NCBI GenBank assembly: GCA_034439915.1 | Contig: JAWXBI010000267.1 | Location: 1 to 13,869, forward strand | Direction: 5' to 3' | DNA length: 13,869 nt | DNA from: JADJLQ01 sp034439915 | GTDB lineage: Bacteria; Bacteroidota; Bacteroidia; Chitinophagales; Saprospiraceae | Part shown: in pieces, positions 1-6,837 of the stretch | Numbering within the stretch: the first letter of the stretch is position 1 | Layout: each line of letters opens with the position of its first letter | The notes under the pieces: model-generated | Database searches by the model: none | What the model saw: only the letters and a program-made list of their open reading frames with translations | What the model was told of the DNA's origin: nothing | Translations under genes and position numbers: made by a program

Positions 1-97
<97 letters not shown>

Positions 98-106
98 CCT
101 ACTGAC

Positions 107-346
107 ATGGACTTAGCAAATCTCCTTGGCGCAACAGGTGTCTTCTTGATTTTATTAGCTTATTTTTTTAACCTGTATAAAAAATTAGAGACAGACAATC
201 TGTATTATATTTTAATGAATCTCGTAGGAGCTATACTGGCCAGCATTTCATCGATCATGATCCATTCCCTCCCGTTTACCGTATTGGAAACCACCTGGGC
301 CATCGTTTCCTTTATAGCCCTTATAAAGCTGCTGAAAAGACAATAA
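107..346 (+). CDS. CBU_0592-like small integral membrane protein
   Basis: A 79-residue, very hydrophobic protein with three likely membrane segments (about residues 4-22, 33-53 and 56-75) separated by a short charged loop (YKKLETDN, 24-31). The pattern of a first helix ending in LLAYF, a loop with a charged K-L-x-x-D, then a helix with MNLVGA and a final helix with W-A-I resembles the CBU_0592-like domain family, whose function is unknown. The ATG at 107 is the only sensible start; it has no Shine-Dalgarno and follows the 8-bp repeat array directly. The gene ends 2 nt before the cyclase-family gene, so the two are probably co-transcribed. Family assignment is from memory of the pattern, not a search. 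Confidence 0.8.
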   Translation: MDLANLLGATGVFLILLAYFFNLYKKLETDNLYYILMNLVGAILASISSIMIHSLPFTVLETTWAIVSFIALIKLLKRQ

Positions 347-348
347 AA

Positions 349-1014
349 ATGAAGCAGTATATCGATCTGAGCCATGTCATTGAAGGCAGTCTAATCACCT
401 ACAAAGGTCTGCCCCCTCCGGTGATCTGTGATTACCTATCCAGGGAAGCCAGCAAAAAATTTTATGCAGAGGGGACCACTTTTCAAATTGGTAAAATAGA
501 AATGGTGGGCAATACCGGTACCTATATAGATTGCCCCTTTCACCGGTATGAGGATGGCAAAGACCTGGCTCAGGCAGAACTTAAAAAAATGGTCAATCTG
601 CCTGCTGTTTTGATCCGGGCTCCTTATCAAAAAGGAATTGAGATCGGAATGGAATTTTTCAGGACAGTTGATATCGCCCGTCATGCAGTCATTGTTCATA
701 CAGGTTGGGCTGATTTTTGGAATACAGACCGATACTATTCCCATCATCCTTTTTTATCCGCAGAAGCAGCCCGGTATTTATTGGAACAGGAAGTTTTATT
801 GGTGGGTATTGATTCACACAATATCGACGATACCCGTATCCATGATCGTCCGGTTCATTCCATTTTATTAAAAAATGAAATCCTCATTGTCGAACATCTT
901 TGTGATTTGGATAAAATCCCGGTGGATCAATTTTTGTTTTCTGCGGTGCCGCCGAAAATTAAAGGCATGGGGACTTTTCCTGTAAGGGCATTTGCAACGG
1001 TGGACCCTCCATGA
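349..1014 (+). CDS. Cyclase family protein (kynurenine formamidase fold), altered metal site
   Basis: A 221-residue cytoplasmic protein of the cyclase family (PF04199), which includes metal-dependent amidases such as kynurenine formamidase and isatin hydrolase. The N-terminus IDLSHVIEGSLITYKG and the later block GIDSHNIDD...RPVHSILL...IVEHL are typical. In active members an HxGTHxDxPxH motif binds the metal. Here residues 55-65 read NTGTYIDCPFH, so the first two histidines are Asn55 and Tyr59, while Asp61, His65, His170 and Glu182 remain. The substrate is unknown and catalysis may be altered or lost. The gene starts 2 nt after the membrane protein and its stop overlaps the next start as ATGA, so it is the middle gene of a three-gene operon. 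Confidence 0.88.
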   Translation: MKQYIDLSHVIEGSLITYKGLPPPVICDYLSREASKKFYAEGTTFQIGKIEMVGNTGTYIDCPFHRYEDGKDLAQAELKKMVNLPAVLIRAPYQKGIEIGMEFFRTVDIARHAVIVHTGWADFWNTDRYYSHHPFLSAEAARYLLEQEVLLVGIDSHNIDDTRIHDRPVHSILLKNEILIVEHLCDLDKIPVDQFLFSAVPPKIKGMGTFPVRAFATVDPP

Positions 1015-1307
1015 AAAAAACCACCACCTTTACCAAAGAGTCCCTGAAACAACTTCAGGTCATACCGGGGGTGGGTAAATCCATTTCCCGGGACCTTGTC
1101 CATATTGGTATACATCGGGTCGAAGACCTGAAAGGGAAAATTCCGGAAGAATTATTTGATCAGTCCAACCGTCACGCAGGGGTCGTACAGGACCGATGTT
1201 TGTTGTATGTATTTCGTTGCGCGGTTTATTTTTCAGAAACACCACCTGAAGAAAGGGAAGCCGAAAAACTTAAATGGTGGAATTGGATGGATGGGGATAG
1301 GGGATAG
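1011..1307 (+). CDS. Helix-hairpin-helix protein, Cdd1 ('pathogenicity locus') family
   Basis: A 98-residue protein overlapping the cyclase stop by 4 nt (ATGA), which indicates translational coupling. Residues about 12-42 form a helix-hairpin-helix: LKQLQVIPGVGKSISRDL, then GIHRVEDLKG. The following PEELFD...QDRCLLYVFRCAVYF and the final LKWWNW are characteristic of the Cdd1 family (PF11731), short proteins of unknown function that are often annotated 'pathogenicity locus' or 'helix-hairpin-helix domain-containing'. The HhH suggests non-specific DNA binding. The two cysteines near 63 and 70 are typical of the family. The last five residues (DGDRG) run beyond the usual end. Co-occurrence with a cyclase-family enzyme does not by itself reveal the role. 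Confidence 0.85.
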   Translation: MKKTTTFTKESLKQLQVIPGVGKSISRDLVHIGIHRVEDLKGKIPEELFDQSNRHAGVVQDRCLLYVFRCAVYFSETPPEEREAEKLKWWNWMDGDRG

Positions 1308-1335
1308 AAGTTGGGCTGGCTTTATTAATAATCCA

Positions 1336-1428
1336 CTAAAGGCTGGATTTTATTTTTTCTACTTCTGCATATTTTATAACCATCTTTCATTCTTGGCCAT
1401 TATAATTCACTATTACCTTTAAATTCTT
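1336..1428 (-). pseudogene. Relic of an esterase gene 3' end (copy of 4566-4660)
   Basis: Read on the minus strand, this stretch encodes NLKVIVNYNGQE, a TGA stop (1387-1389), then KMVIKYAEVEKIKSSL and a TAG stop (1336-1338). It matches the C-terminus of the intact esterase at 4566-5636 (DLNVIVNYNGDEKKMVIKYA...KIKAGL) in nearly every residue, and the DNA is about 80% identical over roughly 85 bp. The in-frame stop lies where the intact gene has a lysine codon. Upstream of about 1428 the similarity fades, so only the last ~30 codons survive. It lies in the convergent gap between the HhH gene and the lipoprotein gene and is most simply the remnant of a paralogue or a partial duplication. Confidence 0.85.
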
Positions 1429-1482
1429 AAGTTTGATTAACAGGATGCTCCGCTTTTATGAACCACCCTGTCGCAAATACGG

Positions 1483-2196
1483 TTACTTCAAAATTTGTGT
1501 TAGAAAGATTTCTTCTTTATCGGTTACATTCACTATTTTAACCAAGCCAATACCGGGAGCATAAAATTTATGTTCTAATGCATCCGGCTCCAATTCGGTA
1601 TATTCTTTGGTTTTTATACAATTCGATAAGGAATTGAATAAAGGAGAAACAATGGATTCATTGATACTTAATACCTCTGCTTCATCTTCCGCTTCATTAA
1701 AATAATATTCCTGTCTGTATTTTATTCCGGGTTGAGGATTATAAAGCATGATGATACCTGCTTTTGCGCCGTCCAGACCCGCTTCCCATGAACCATGATG
1801 ATCCGTTAATTTACCACTTAGATCGTAATTGTCCACCTGCTCACCAAAATACCAGACATTGCCTTCGTTGTCCTGGGCAAACCAATCGTGTGTAAATTCA
1901 ATCAATTTTCCGTTGAGATATTCTTTGACTTCGATGATGATGCAGGGGATACCTGTGATCAGCCTCGATAGAGCTAACCGGGTAGATTCGATCCTGCTTT
2001 TTCCTTCGGTATGCTGTCCTTCATAAATGTATGTTTTACCAATATCAAATACAAAATATTTATTGGTAAGATTCAGACTATTCGAAAACCTGGACGGAGC
2101 GATATCCGGATTATACGAAGTATCCGGTGTCCGGTCGGCTTGTTTGGAGCAGGAGAGTAGAATAAAAACGGGCAAAAAATAAATTCTGTATTTCAT
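1483..2196 (-). CDS. Secreted lipoprotein of unknown function
   Basis: A 237-residue protein with a short signal sequence (MKYRIYFLPVFILLSC) ending in a lipobox LLSC, so Cys16 should be lipidated. The mature part is predicted to be beta-rich. It holds a conserved-looking block at about 103-119, HDWFAQDNEGNVWYFGE, which I recall from several uncharacterised bacterial secreted proteins; I know of no activity for it. A later block E-x-x-A-x-E-H-K-F-Y-A-P-G-I-G-L near the C-terminus also fits that group ('apparently no longer on the lipid-linked tail'). The gene stands alone between a relic-bearing gap downstream and an untidy 386-nt gap upstream. The ATG at 2196 is the only start that keeps the signal peptide. 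Location is probably periplasmic or outer membrane; function is not assigned. Confidence 0.8.
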   Translation of the reverse strand: MKYRIYFLPVFILLSCSKQADRTPDTSYNPDIAPSRFSNSLNLTNKYFVFDIGKTYIYEGQHTEGKSRIESTRLALSRLITGIPCIIIEVKEYLNGKLIEFTHDWFAQDNEGNVWYFGEQVDNYDLSGKLTDHHGSWEAGLDGAKAGIIMLYNPQPGIKYRQEYYFNEAEDEAEVLSINESIVSPLFNSLSNCIKTKEYTELEPDALEHKFYAPGIGLVKIVNVTDKEEIFLTQILK

Positions 2197-2296
2197 AATG
2201 GAAAAAATTTAATAGATGATATATAAACCTATACGGCAATAAACCAGTTAGCGTTGCGTCTTTGCATTAAAAAACTTATCACATGAGTTGAAATTC

Positions 2297-2565
2297 ATGG
2301 AATACGAAGCGCTTGCCAGTTTACTAAAGAATCAACGAAATACAATGACTATGGACAAGGCTTGCAATTCAATGGGTAAGGATATGACCTTATAATACTT
2401 CCCGCGATCAGAGGAAGCAGTTGGTCATTGGTATTCCTGCAGATTGCGCAGATGTATGCGGAAAAATATATAGGTTACGACAAATTTCTGAGGGGCTTCT
2501 ACTGCGTTTATTCGCATGATCTACGGGGAGAAAACGAGATTAATAATACTGGTAATTTAACGTGA
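2297..2565 (+). pseudogene. Possible frameshifted small gene or gene relic
   Basis: This fills most of the 386-nt gap between the lipoprotein and anti-sigma genes. An ATG at 2297 opens a 32-codon frame (MEYEALASLLKNQRN...) that stops at 2393-2395. An overlapping frame is open from 2380 to a TGA at 2563-2565, about 61 codons with protein-like content: LVFLQIAQMYAEKY, then IGYDKFLRGFYCVYSHDLRG. Joining the two by one frameshift near 2380 would give a protein of about 90 residues. A TCTTTGC element at 2259-2265 resembles the -7 boxes elsewhere in the window. I do not recognise the product; it could also be chance. Confidence 0.3.
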
Positions 2566-2582
2566 AGTCCGGGTTTTACGCC

Positions 2583-3812
2583 CTAATATAAACGGTAGGC
2601 TAAAGCTGTACTTACATCAATCCGCTTAGAAAGAAAATCCGAGCGCCTTAGCTTTTGATGAAGGGTACTTTGCAGCACCCAGGTCCATCGGGTACTGAGT
2701 TTGTAAGTTAGCGCTCCATGCCATTGCAGGGAATATGGGTTTTTAATCCGGGGTTTGAAAAAACTATCCAATGACCATTGCAGTGGCGACGAAGGAGAAT
2801 GAAAATCATAAGTGACCTGTGAAGTCGTGGGAAGTATAAAACCGATCCCTAACCCTATTTTGGGTACCATTCTTTTATTGTGAAATAATTTATAGTGTAC
2901 GCCCAGGTCAAGATTAAATGCGGGCCGTGATACCTCTGCTTTGGTAAACCGCAGATCATTCAGAGGAGGCTGCTGTATGGGTATTCCGATGTTTTCATCC
3001 ATCCGGGGTCCTTCATAAAACAACTTGGTATACATTAGTCCGGATTGGATTTCAACATTGGATTGTAAAGCAAGCAATAATTTAATTCCAAACTGATAAC
3101 CGGTTTTGTTTCTGATCTGGGGATGCAGAATAAAAGGTATTCCCGATACAGCGGATATATCCAGTCGCGTAGGAGTAAATGAGCTAAGAAATTTTTTCCA
3201 TGGTGTCAGGGTATCCGCAGCCAAAGGGAGAGAAACTGCCAGCGGTATTTCCGGGGCTTCAGGAGCCAGGGTTTGCTCCGGTAAAGAGGGATTCGATGAA
3301 GAAGGAACAGGTATTGAAGTGGATTTTATTTCGGGTACTTCAATTACACCTGCAGGCGACCGCTCTTGTATCATTTCATTTAATACATCCAATTTGTTTT
3401 GTTGCTGTTTCAGGGTATTCACTAGCTCATAATTCTTCCAGGTTAATCCATCCATTTTTTTTATAATTTCTGGATCAACAGCAAAAACCTTTTTTTCAAT
3501 ATTTCGGATAATATATACTGGTTTCTCAATATAAATGGTGTCGTAAAAAATACTTGTCAGTGGTTCTGTTGAAACAGGGGCTGAATTAAAAGTATTATTT
3601 GCCGGCATTGTCGCCTGCTTTGATTTTTTAAATAAAACATATAAGGAAAACAATACAACGCCTGCGAGTATTGGCCAGAAATACAATGGCACTGGTCTTG
3701 GTTTATCCCGGTCATTCAGTTTTTTTTCGAGCTTTAACCAATCCGTTTCGTGTAAAGGAAAATCCTGGATGGCTTCGGCTTTTTTTCGATATTGATCAAA
3801 AAATGATTCCAT
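2583..3812 (-). CDS. Trans-envelope anti-sigma-like protein with C-terminal barrel-like domain
   Basis: A 409-residue protein starting 5 nt after the sigma factor stop. Layout: a charged cytoplasmic segment (1-40, with DWLKLEKKLNDRD), one membrane helix (about 43-61), a periplasmic part with DTIYIEKPVYI (91-101), a likely coiled coil (about 118-150), a Pro/Ser/Ala-rich linker (about 155-206), and a C-terminal ~195 residues (215-409) of alternating aromatic strands ending in Tyr. That end resembles outer membrane beta-barrel domains of Bacteroidota. Position and topology suggest that it holds the neighbouring ECF sigma factor at the inner membrane and links to the outer membrane. No zinc-binding anti-sigma motif is visible, so the regulatory role is an inference from context. 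Confidence 0.75.
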   Translation of the reverse strand: MESFFDQYRKKAEAIQDFPLHETDWLKLEKKLNDRDKPRPVPLYFWPILAGVVLFSLYVLFKKSKQATMPANNTFNSAPVSTEPLTSIFYDTIYIEKPVYIIRNIEKKVFAVDPEIIKKMDGLTWKNYELVNTLKQQQNKLDVLNEMIQERSPAGVIEVPEIKSTSIPVPSSSNPSLPEQTLAPEAPEIPLAVSLPLAADTLTPWKKFLSSFTPTRLDISAVSGIPFILHPQIRNKTGYQFGIKLLLALQSNVEIQSGLMYTKLFYEGPRMDENIGIPIQQPPLNDLRFTKAEVSRPAFNLDLGVHYKLFHNKRMVPKIGLGIGFILPTTSQVTYDFHSPSSPLQWSLDSFFKPRIKNPYSLQWHGALTYKLSTRWTWVLQSTLHQKLRRSDFLSKRIDVSTALAYRLY

Positions 3813-3817
3813 GTTTT

Positions 3818-4378
3818 TTAGTTGACTTTTGTTTCCATTTGGTGGGACGGATCCAGTAATTTTCTAAGGTTTTCAAGCGCCCGGAATAAATTGGAGCGGG
3901 AAGTACCAGGCGAAATATTTAATTTTCCGGAGATTTCTTCATGGGTTAGGTCTTCCAATACGTAAAGATTCAAAACCATTCTATACATCGGAGACAATTT
4001 CCTTAAAGCGGGTATCAGTGATTCAATCGAATCCAGATTTGGAAAATCATTTTGACTTATGAACACGTCATTGAAAGGCTCCAGGTCAACAGTTTTTACT
4101 TTATGGTATTTTCTGAAATAATCAATTGCTTTACGGATCAAAATTTTACGCAACCAGGTTTTGAAAGCAAACGTATTGTCGTAGAACTCGATATGATTGA
4201 ATACACTTAAAAAACCATCATTCAGAATTTCTACCGCTTCTTCTTCCGAGTTGCTGTAGTGCAAGCAGATGTTTTTGGCATAAGCATAGTATTGCTCATA
4301 CAGTATTTTCTGAGCCCTGCGGTTTCTGAGTTTGAGATCCTCGATTAATTGCTGCAAAGAGGGTTGACTACTTCCCAT
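3818..4378 (-). CDS. ECF-type RNA polymerase sigma factor
   Basis: A 186-residue sigma-70 family protein of ECF type, with region 2 at about 22-92 (YEQYYAYAKNICLHY, EILNDGFLSVF, FKTWLRKILIRKAIDYFRKY) and region 4 at about 118-176. Its helix-turn-helix is LTHEEISGKLNISPGTSRSNLFRALENL. There is no region 3, as expected for the ECF class. It directs core RNA polymerase to a dedicated promoter set, here unknown. It is the first gene of a two-gene operon with the membrane/barrel protein 5 nt downstream, the normal arrangement for a sigma factor and its inhibitor. The ATG at 4376-4378 is supported by the length; there is no Shine-Dalgarno. No clear autoregulatory promoter could be recognised in the 187 nt upstream. 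Confidence 0.93.
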   Translation of the reverse strand: MGSSQPSLQQLIEDLKLRNRRAQKILYEQYYAYAKNICLHYSNSEEEAVEILNDGFLSVFNHIEFYDNTFAFKTWLRKILIRKAIDYFRKYHKVKTVDLEPFNDVFISQNDFPNLDSIESLIPALRKLSPMYRMVLNLYVLEDLTHEEISGKLNISPGTSRSNLFRALENLRKLLDPSHQMETKVN

Positions 4379-4565
4379 CGATTAATATACGAAGGGATTG
4401 GGCTTATGCGTTGCGTGAGAAGTGGATTTTTTTTATCTTTCTTCTGGCGGGAAGACTTTGGAGTAAGTGAATACTCGAAAGTCGCCTCCGAAATCATCGG
4501 GTTTCTTTCTAAGGGACCCAGGCGGTTTTATTGGTGAGAATCTATTCAGCTGACGTACATACCCA

Positions 4566-5636
4566 TCATAGCCCTGCTTTTATTTTTTCAACTTCTGCAT
4601 ATTTAATCACCATCTTTTTTTCATCGCCATTATAATTCACTATTACATTCAAATCCCTCGGATAGATAAAGCGGAAACTCCCGTCTTTATTGACCTCCCC
4701 AACCGCAGGATTGGAAACGGTAAAGGTGGCCGCATAGGAGACAGATGCAATCACTCCGTTGGAGTAGGTGATCAGCGGGTTGATCCTCAGGTAAAATTTA
4801 CCGGTAGTGGCACTTCTGATAATTTCAAGTTTATTCTCCCAGGTATATTGAGAAAGGTCTGTTTTGCCGGCAAATAATAAAAGGATGTTGCAGGTCCGGT
4901 TTCCCCTCCAATCTGCGATATGATGTCTGGCACCATGCTCTTCATAATAAAAGATGTTTTTAAGTATGGGCAGATTACTGTGCGTTAAAAAAGGAACATA
5001 ATAATTCCATTCACCGGTACCGATGTCAAAGTAATACAATTGGGTTGCCTGAGCTTTGGTTCCTTCTTTGAATATTTCAAAGTCGTTGACCCAATACGAA
5101 GGAGACAAAGCTCCGCAAAAAGCAAATTGATCCGGAAAATTCAATGCGGTCGAGGTGGCATGGAGGCCTCCAAAGGAATAACCCGCTATACCCCTGCCAA
5201 GTGCTGTTTTGTATTTTTTTTCAATAAAAGGCAAAACCTGTGTGATGATCCGTTTGGAATATTGGTCTGCGTGGGGAAGGTAATCCCCAAAATCCAGTAC
5301 AACCGATGGATCCAGATAAGGTAGATAATTGCTGGTGCGGTTCTGGTCACTGTGAATACCGACTATAATCAGGGGTTCGATCAAATTTTTATGAATCAAT
5401 TCGTTGGCGCTGCCATCTGCATTTAACCCGTAAGGTCCGAATACGGTTTGTCCGTCATTAAAATAGAGTACTTTATAGGTTGAGTTTTTATCGTAATCCG
5501 GTGGCAAATAAACACTCAGTTTAAAATAACCGATAGAATAGTGTTCAATGGTATGAGGTTTGTTTTGACTCCAAACCCAGGACCCTGCGGTAAAGTAAAA
5601 AACGAGGGGTAGAATCCGATAAATTAATTTCATCAT
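4566..5636 (-). CDS. Secreted esterase, alpha/beta hydrolase (esterase D/enterochelin esterase-like)
   Basis: A 356-residue protein with a signal peptide (about 1-23, ending near WVWSQ). The body (about 30-260) is a PF00756-type esterase: KLSVYLPPDYDKN, VLYFNDGQ, a nucleophile elbow GYSFGG with Ser154, a downstream FDIGTGEWN segment (203-211) that may supply the acid, and HGARHHIADW (234-243) carrying the likely catalytic histidine. Enzymes of this family hydrolyse esters such as siderophore or carbohydrate acetyl esters; the substrate here is not evident. About 95 residues beyond the catalytic body (262-356) form an extra beta-rich, lysine-rich tail. A degraded copy of the last ~30 codons lies at 1336-1428. 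The gene is divergent from the phosphodiesterase gene. Two adjacent ATGs (5636 and 5633) make the start ambiguous by one residue. Confidence 0.87.
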   Translation of the reverse strand: MMKLIYRILPLVFYFTAGSWVWSQNKPHTIEHYSIGYFKLSVYLPPDYDKNSTYKVLYFNDGQTVFGPYGLNADGSANELIHKNLIEPLIIVGIHSDQNRTSNYLPYLDPSVVLDFGDYLPHADQYSKRIITQVLPFIEKKYKTALGRGIAGYSFGGLHATSTALNFPDQFAFCGALSPSYWVNDFEIFKEGTKAQATQLYYFDIGTGEWNYYVPFLTHSNLPILKNIFYYEEHGARHHIADWRGNRTCNILLLFAGKTDLSQYTWENKLEIIRSATTGKFYLRINPLITYSNGVIASVSYAATFTVSNPAVGEVNKDGSFRFIYPRDLNVIVNYNGDEKKMVIKYAEVEKIKAGL

Positions 5637-5641
5637 CGAGC

Positions 5642-5649
5642 CAAATAAA
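5642..5649 (-). promoter_or_regulatory. Candidate -7 box (TTTATTTG) of the esterase gene
   Basis: TTTATTTG on the minus strand matches the Bacteroidota -7 consensus TAnnTTTG at all but one position and ends 5 nt before the first ATG. No -33 TTTG is obvious at the usual distance, so confidence is modest. Its spacing matches other boxes in this window. Confidence 0.4.
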
Positions 5650-5743
5650 ATTACGGAAATATAACGTTTGTACCGCCGGTTGTGAAACGGGTTATATAAT
5701 GAAATAATCCATAAAAGCAGCAGGTCAAGTCCGCATCAAATCC

Positions 5744-5751
5744 CATCTTTG
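5744..5751 (+). promoter_or_regulatory. Candidate -7 box (CATCTTTG) of the phosphodiesterase gene
   Basis: CATCTTTG matches TAnnTTTG except at the first base and ends 4 nt before the GTG start at 5756. If used, transcription would begin at or beside the start codon. No convincing -33 element is seen upstream. Confidence 0.4.
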
Positions 5752-5755
5752 CAGG

Positions 5756-6496
5756 GTGAAGTATCTATTTTTGGCCGCTTTTGATGTAATCTTTTTTGCG
5801 GTTTCCGCACAAGGGGTATTGATCCACTCACACAATGATTACAGGCAGGCGATGCCCCTGACGCAGGCAATAAAACAGCGGGTCTTATGCGTGGAAGCAG
5901 ATGTCTATCTGGTCGGCGATAAACTAATGGTGGCCCATGATACTGCTGACCTCGCGACGGCCCCTACCCTTGACGATTTATACCTGCAGCCCATTATAGA
6001 ATTATTCCGTGGCAACAACAAAATCAGTGAAGACCCCAATTACAATCTTGCACTCATGATTGATATTAAAAAAAACGGACCGGAAGTTATAAAAGCCCTT
6101 ACAGAAAAATTAAAGTTATATCCCAAGGTATTTGACCGGAAAGTCAATAATAAAGGTGTCTGGATCATCATTAGCGGGGATAGGGGCCCACAAAACGATT
6201 GGACAGGTTATCCCCATTTTATCCTATTTGATGGCAGACCAAATGAAAAGTATGATGTCAATGCCTTACGCAAGGTCGCCCTTATCAGCGATTCATATGG
6301 CAATTATTCCCAAAATCCGGACAGCACGGATACTAAAATATTAGAAATGACTTTCAAGGCGCACAGCCAGGAAAGATTGGTTCGATTATGGGGTATCCCG
6401 GATAATCCGGTATCCTGGCAACATTTGATTTCCCTGAACGTCGATATCATCAATACCGATAAGGTGGAGGAATGCAGGGGATATTTTGGAAAATGA
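5756..6496 (+). CDS. Secreted PI-PLC/GDPD-superfamily phosphodiesterase
   Basis: A 246-residue protein that starts with GTG; the next ATG lies inside the mature domain, so GTG is preferred because it alone retains the signal peptide (MKYLFLAAF...AVSAQG). Mature residues begin with HSHNDY (His24, His26, Asn27, Asp28), followed by VEADVYL (Glu47, Asp49), VAHD (His61, Asp62) and MIDIKK (Asp103, Lys105). These are the catalytic and metal-binding positions expected in the TIM-barrel superfamily of phosphatidylinositol-specific phospholipase C and glycerophosphodiester phosphodiesterase, in an uncharacterised subgroup. It probably cleaves phosphodiesters outside the cytoplasm; the substrate is unknown. 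It is divergent from the esterase (119-nt gap) and convergent with mutL. Confidence 0.82.
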   Translation: MKYLFLAAFDVIFFAVSAQGVLIHSHNDYRQAMPLTQAIKQRVLCVEADVYLVGDKLMVAHDTADLATAPTLDDLYLQPIIELFRGNNKISEDPNYNLALMIDIKKNGPEVIKALTEKLKLYPKVFDRKVNNKGVWIIISGDRGPQNDWTGYPHFILFDGRPNEKYDVNALRKVALISDSYGNYSQNPDSTDTKILEMTFKAHSQERLVRLWGIPDNPVSWQHLISLNVDIINTDKVEECRGYFGK

Positions 6497-6506
6497 GAAT
6501 GGAAGA

Positions 6507-6837
6507 GGTTTCGCACAGCGATAGCGGAGACAAGGATTACACGGAGAATTTACAAGAGAGAAAGGTTTCGCACGGAGACACGGAGTACACGGAGAATTTG
6601 TCAGTTTCTATGCTCTTTGGTTTACTTCAGCCTTTTGGGCACTTCGCTCAGATCAAAAGTAGTATAACACCTCCCGCAAAGATTTCGCAGGAAGACACAG
6701 AGTTGCTGAGATTTTACAGGAGGGAATATTTTCGCACGGGGGCACGGAGTACACGGAGAATTTGTCAGTTTCTATGCTCTTTGGTTTACTTCAGCCTTTT
6801 GCGCACTTCGTTCAGATCAAAAGTAGTATAACACCTT
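6507..6837. repeat. Cluster of CACGGAG-type repeats, including a 108-bp direct duplication
   Basis: A repeat starting TTTCGCACGGAGACACGGAG occurs in four forms: near 6509 (interrupted), 6566, 6683 (diverged, TTTCGCAGGAAGACACAG) and 6730. The copies at 6566-6673 and 6730-6837 form one long direct repeat of about 108 bp, offset by exactly 164 bp, with about five differences. The second copy runs into the last 17 codons of mutL. The repeat fills the whole convergent gap between the phosphodiesterase gene and mutL, and no other gene is visible there. Confidence 0.93.
6622..6673 (-). pseudogene. mutL: Duplicated 3' tail of mutL
   Basis: On the minus strand this encodes GRCYTTFDLSEVPKRLK and a stop, against GRCYTTFDLNEVRKRLK at the end of the intact mutL. 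The two amino-acid changes (Asn to Ser, Arg to Pro) are both single-base and non-synonymous, which suits a copy free of selection. It is the coding part of the 108-bp repeat downstream of mutL and lacks any upstream gene body. Confidence 0.85.

Noticed and set aside
3106..3432. Plus-strand open frame within the anti-sigma/barrel gene
   Set aside because: It is a shadow of the Pro/Ser-rich linker codons on the opposite strand, with no start signal or family.
4379..4565. Gene or RNA in the gap between the sigma factor and the esterase
   Set aside because: The only open frame starts inside the sigma gene and reads as unstructured sequence; no promoter, hairpin or repeat stood out.
6472..6831. 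Plus-strand open frame across the CACGGAG repeats
   Set aside because: It translates repeat DNA (the same peptide twice) and overlaps the antisense of mutL.
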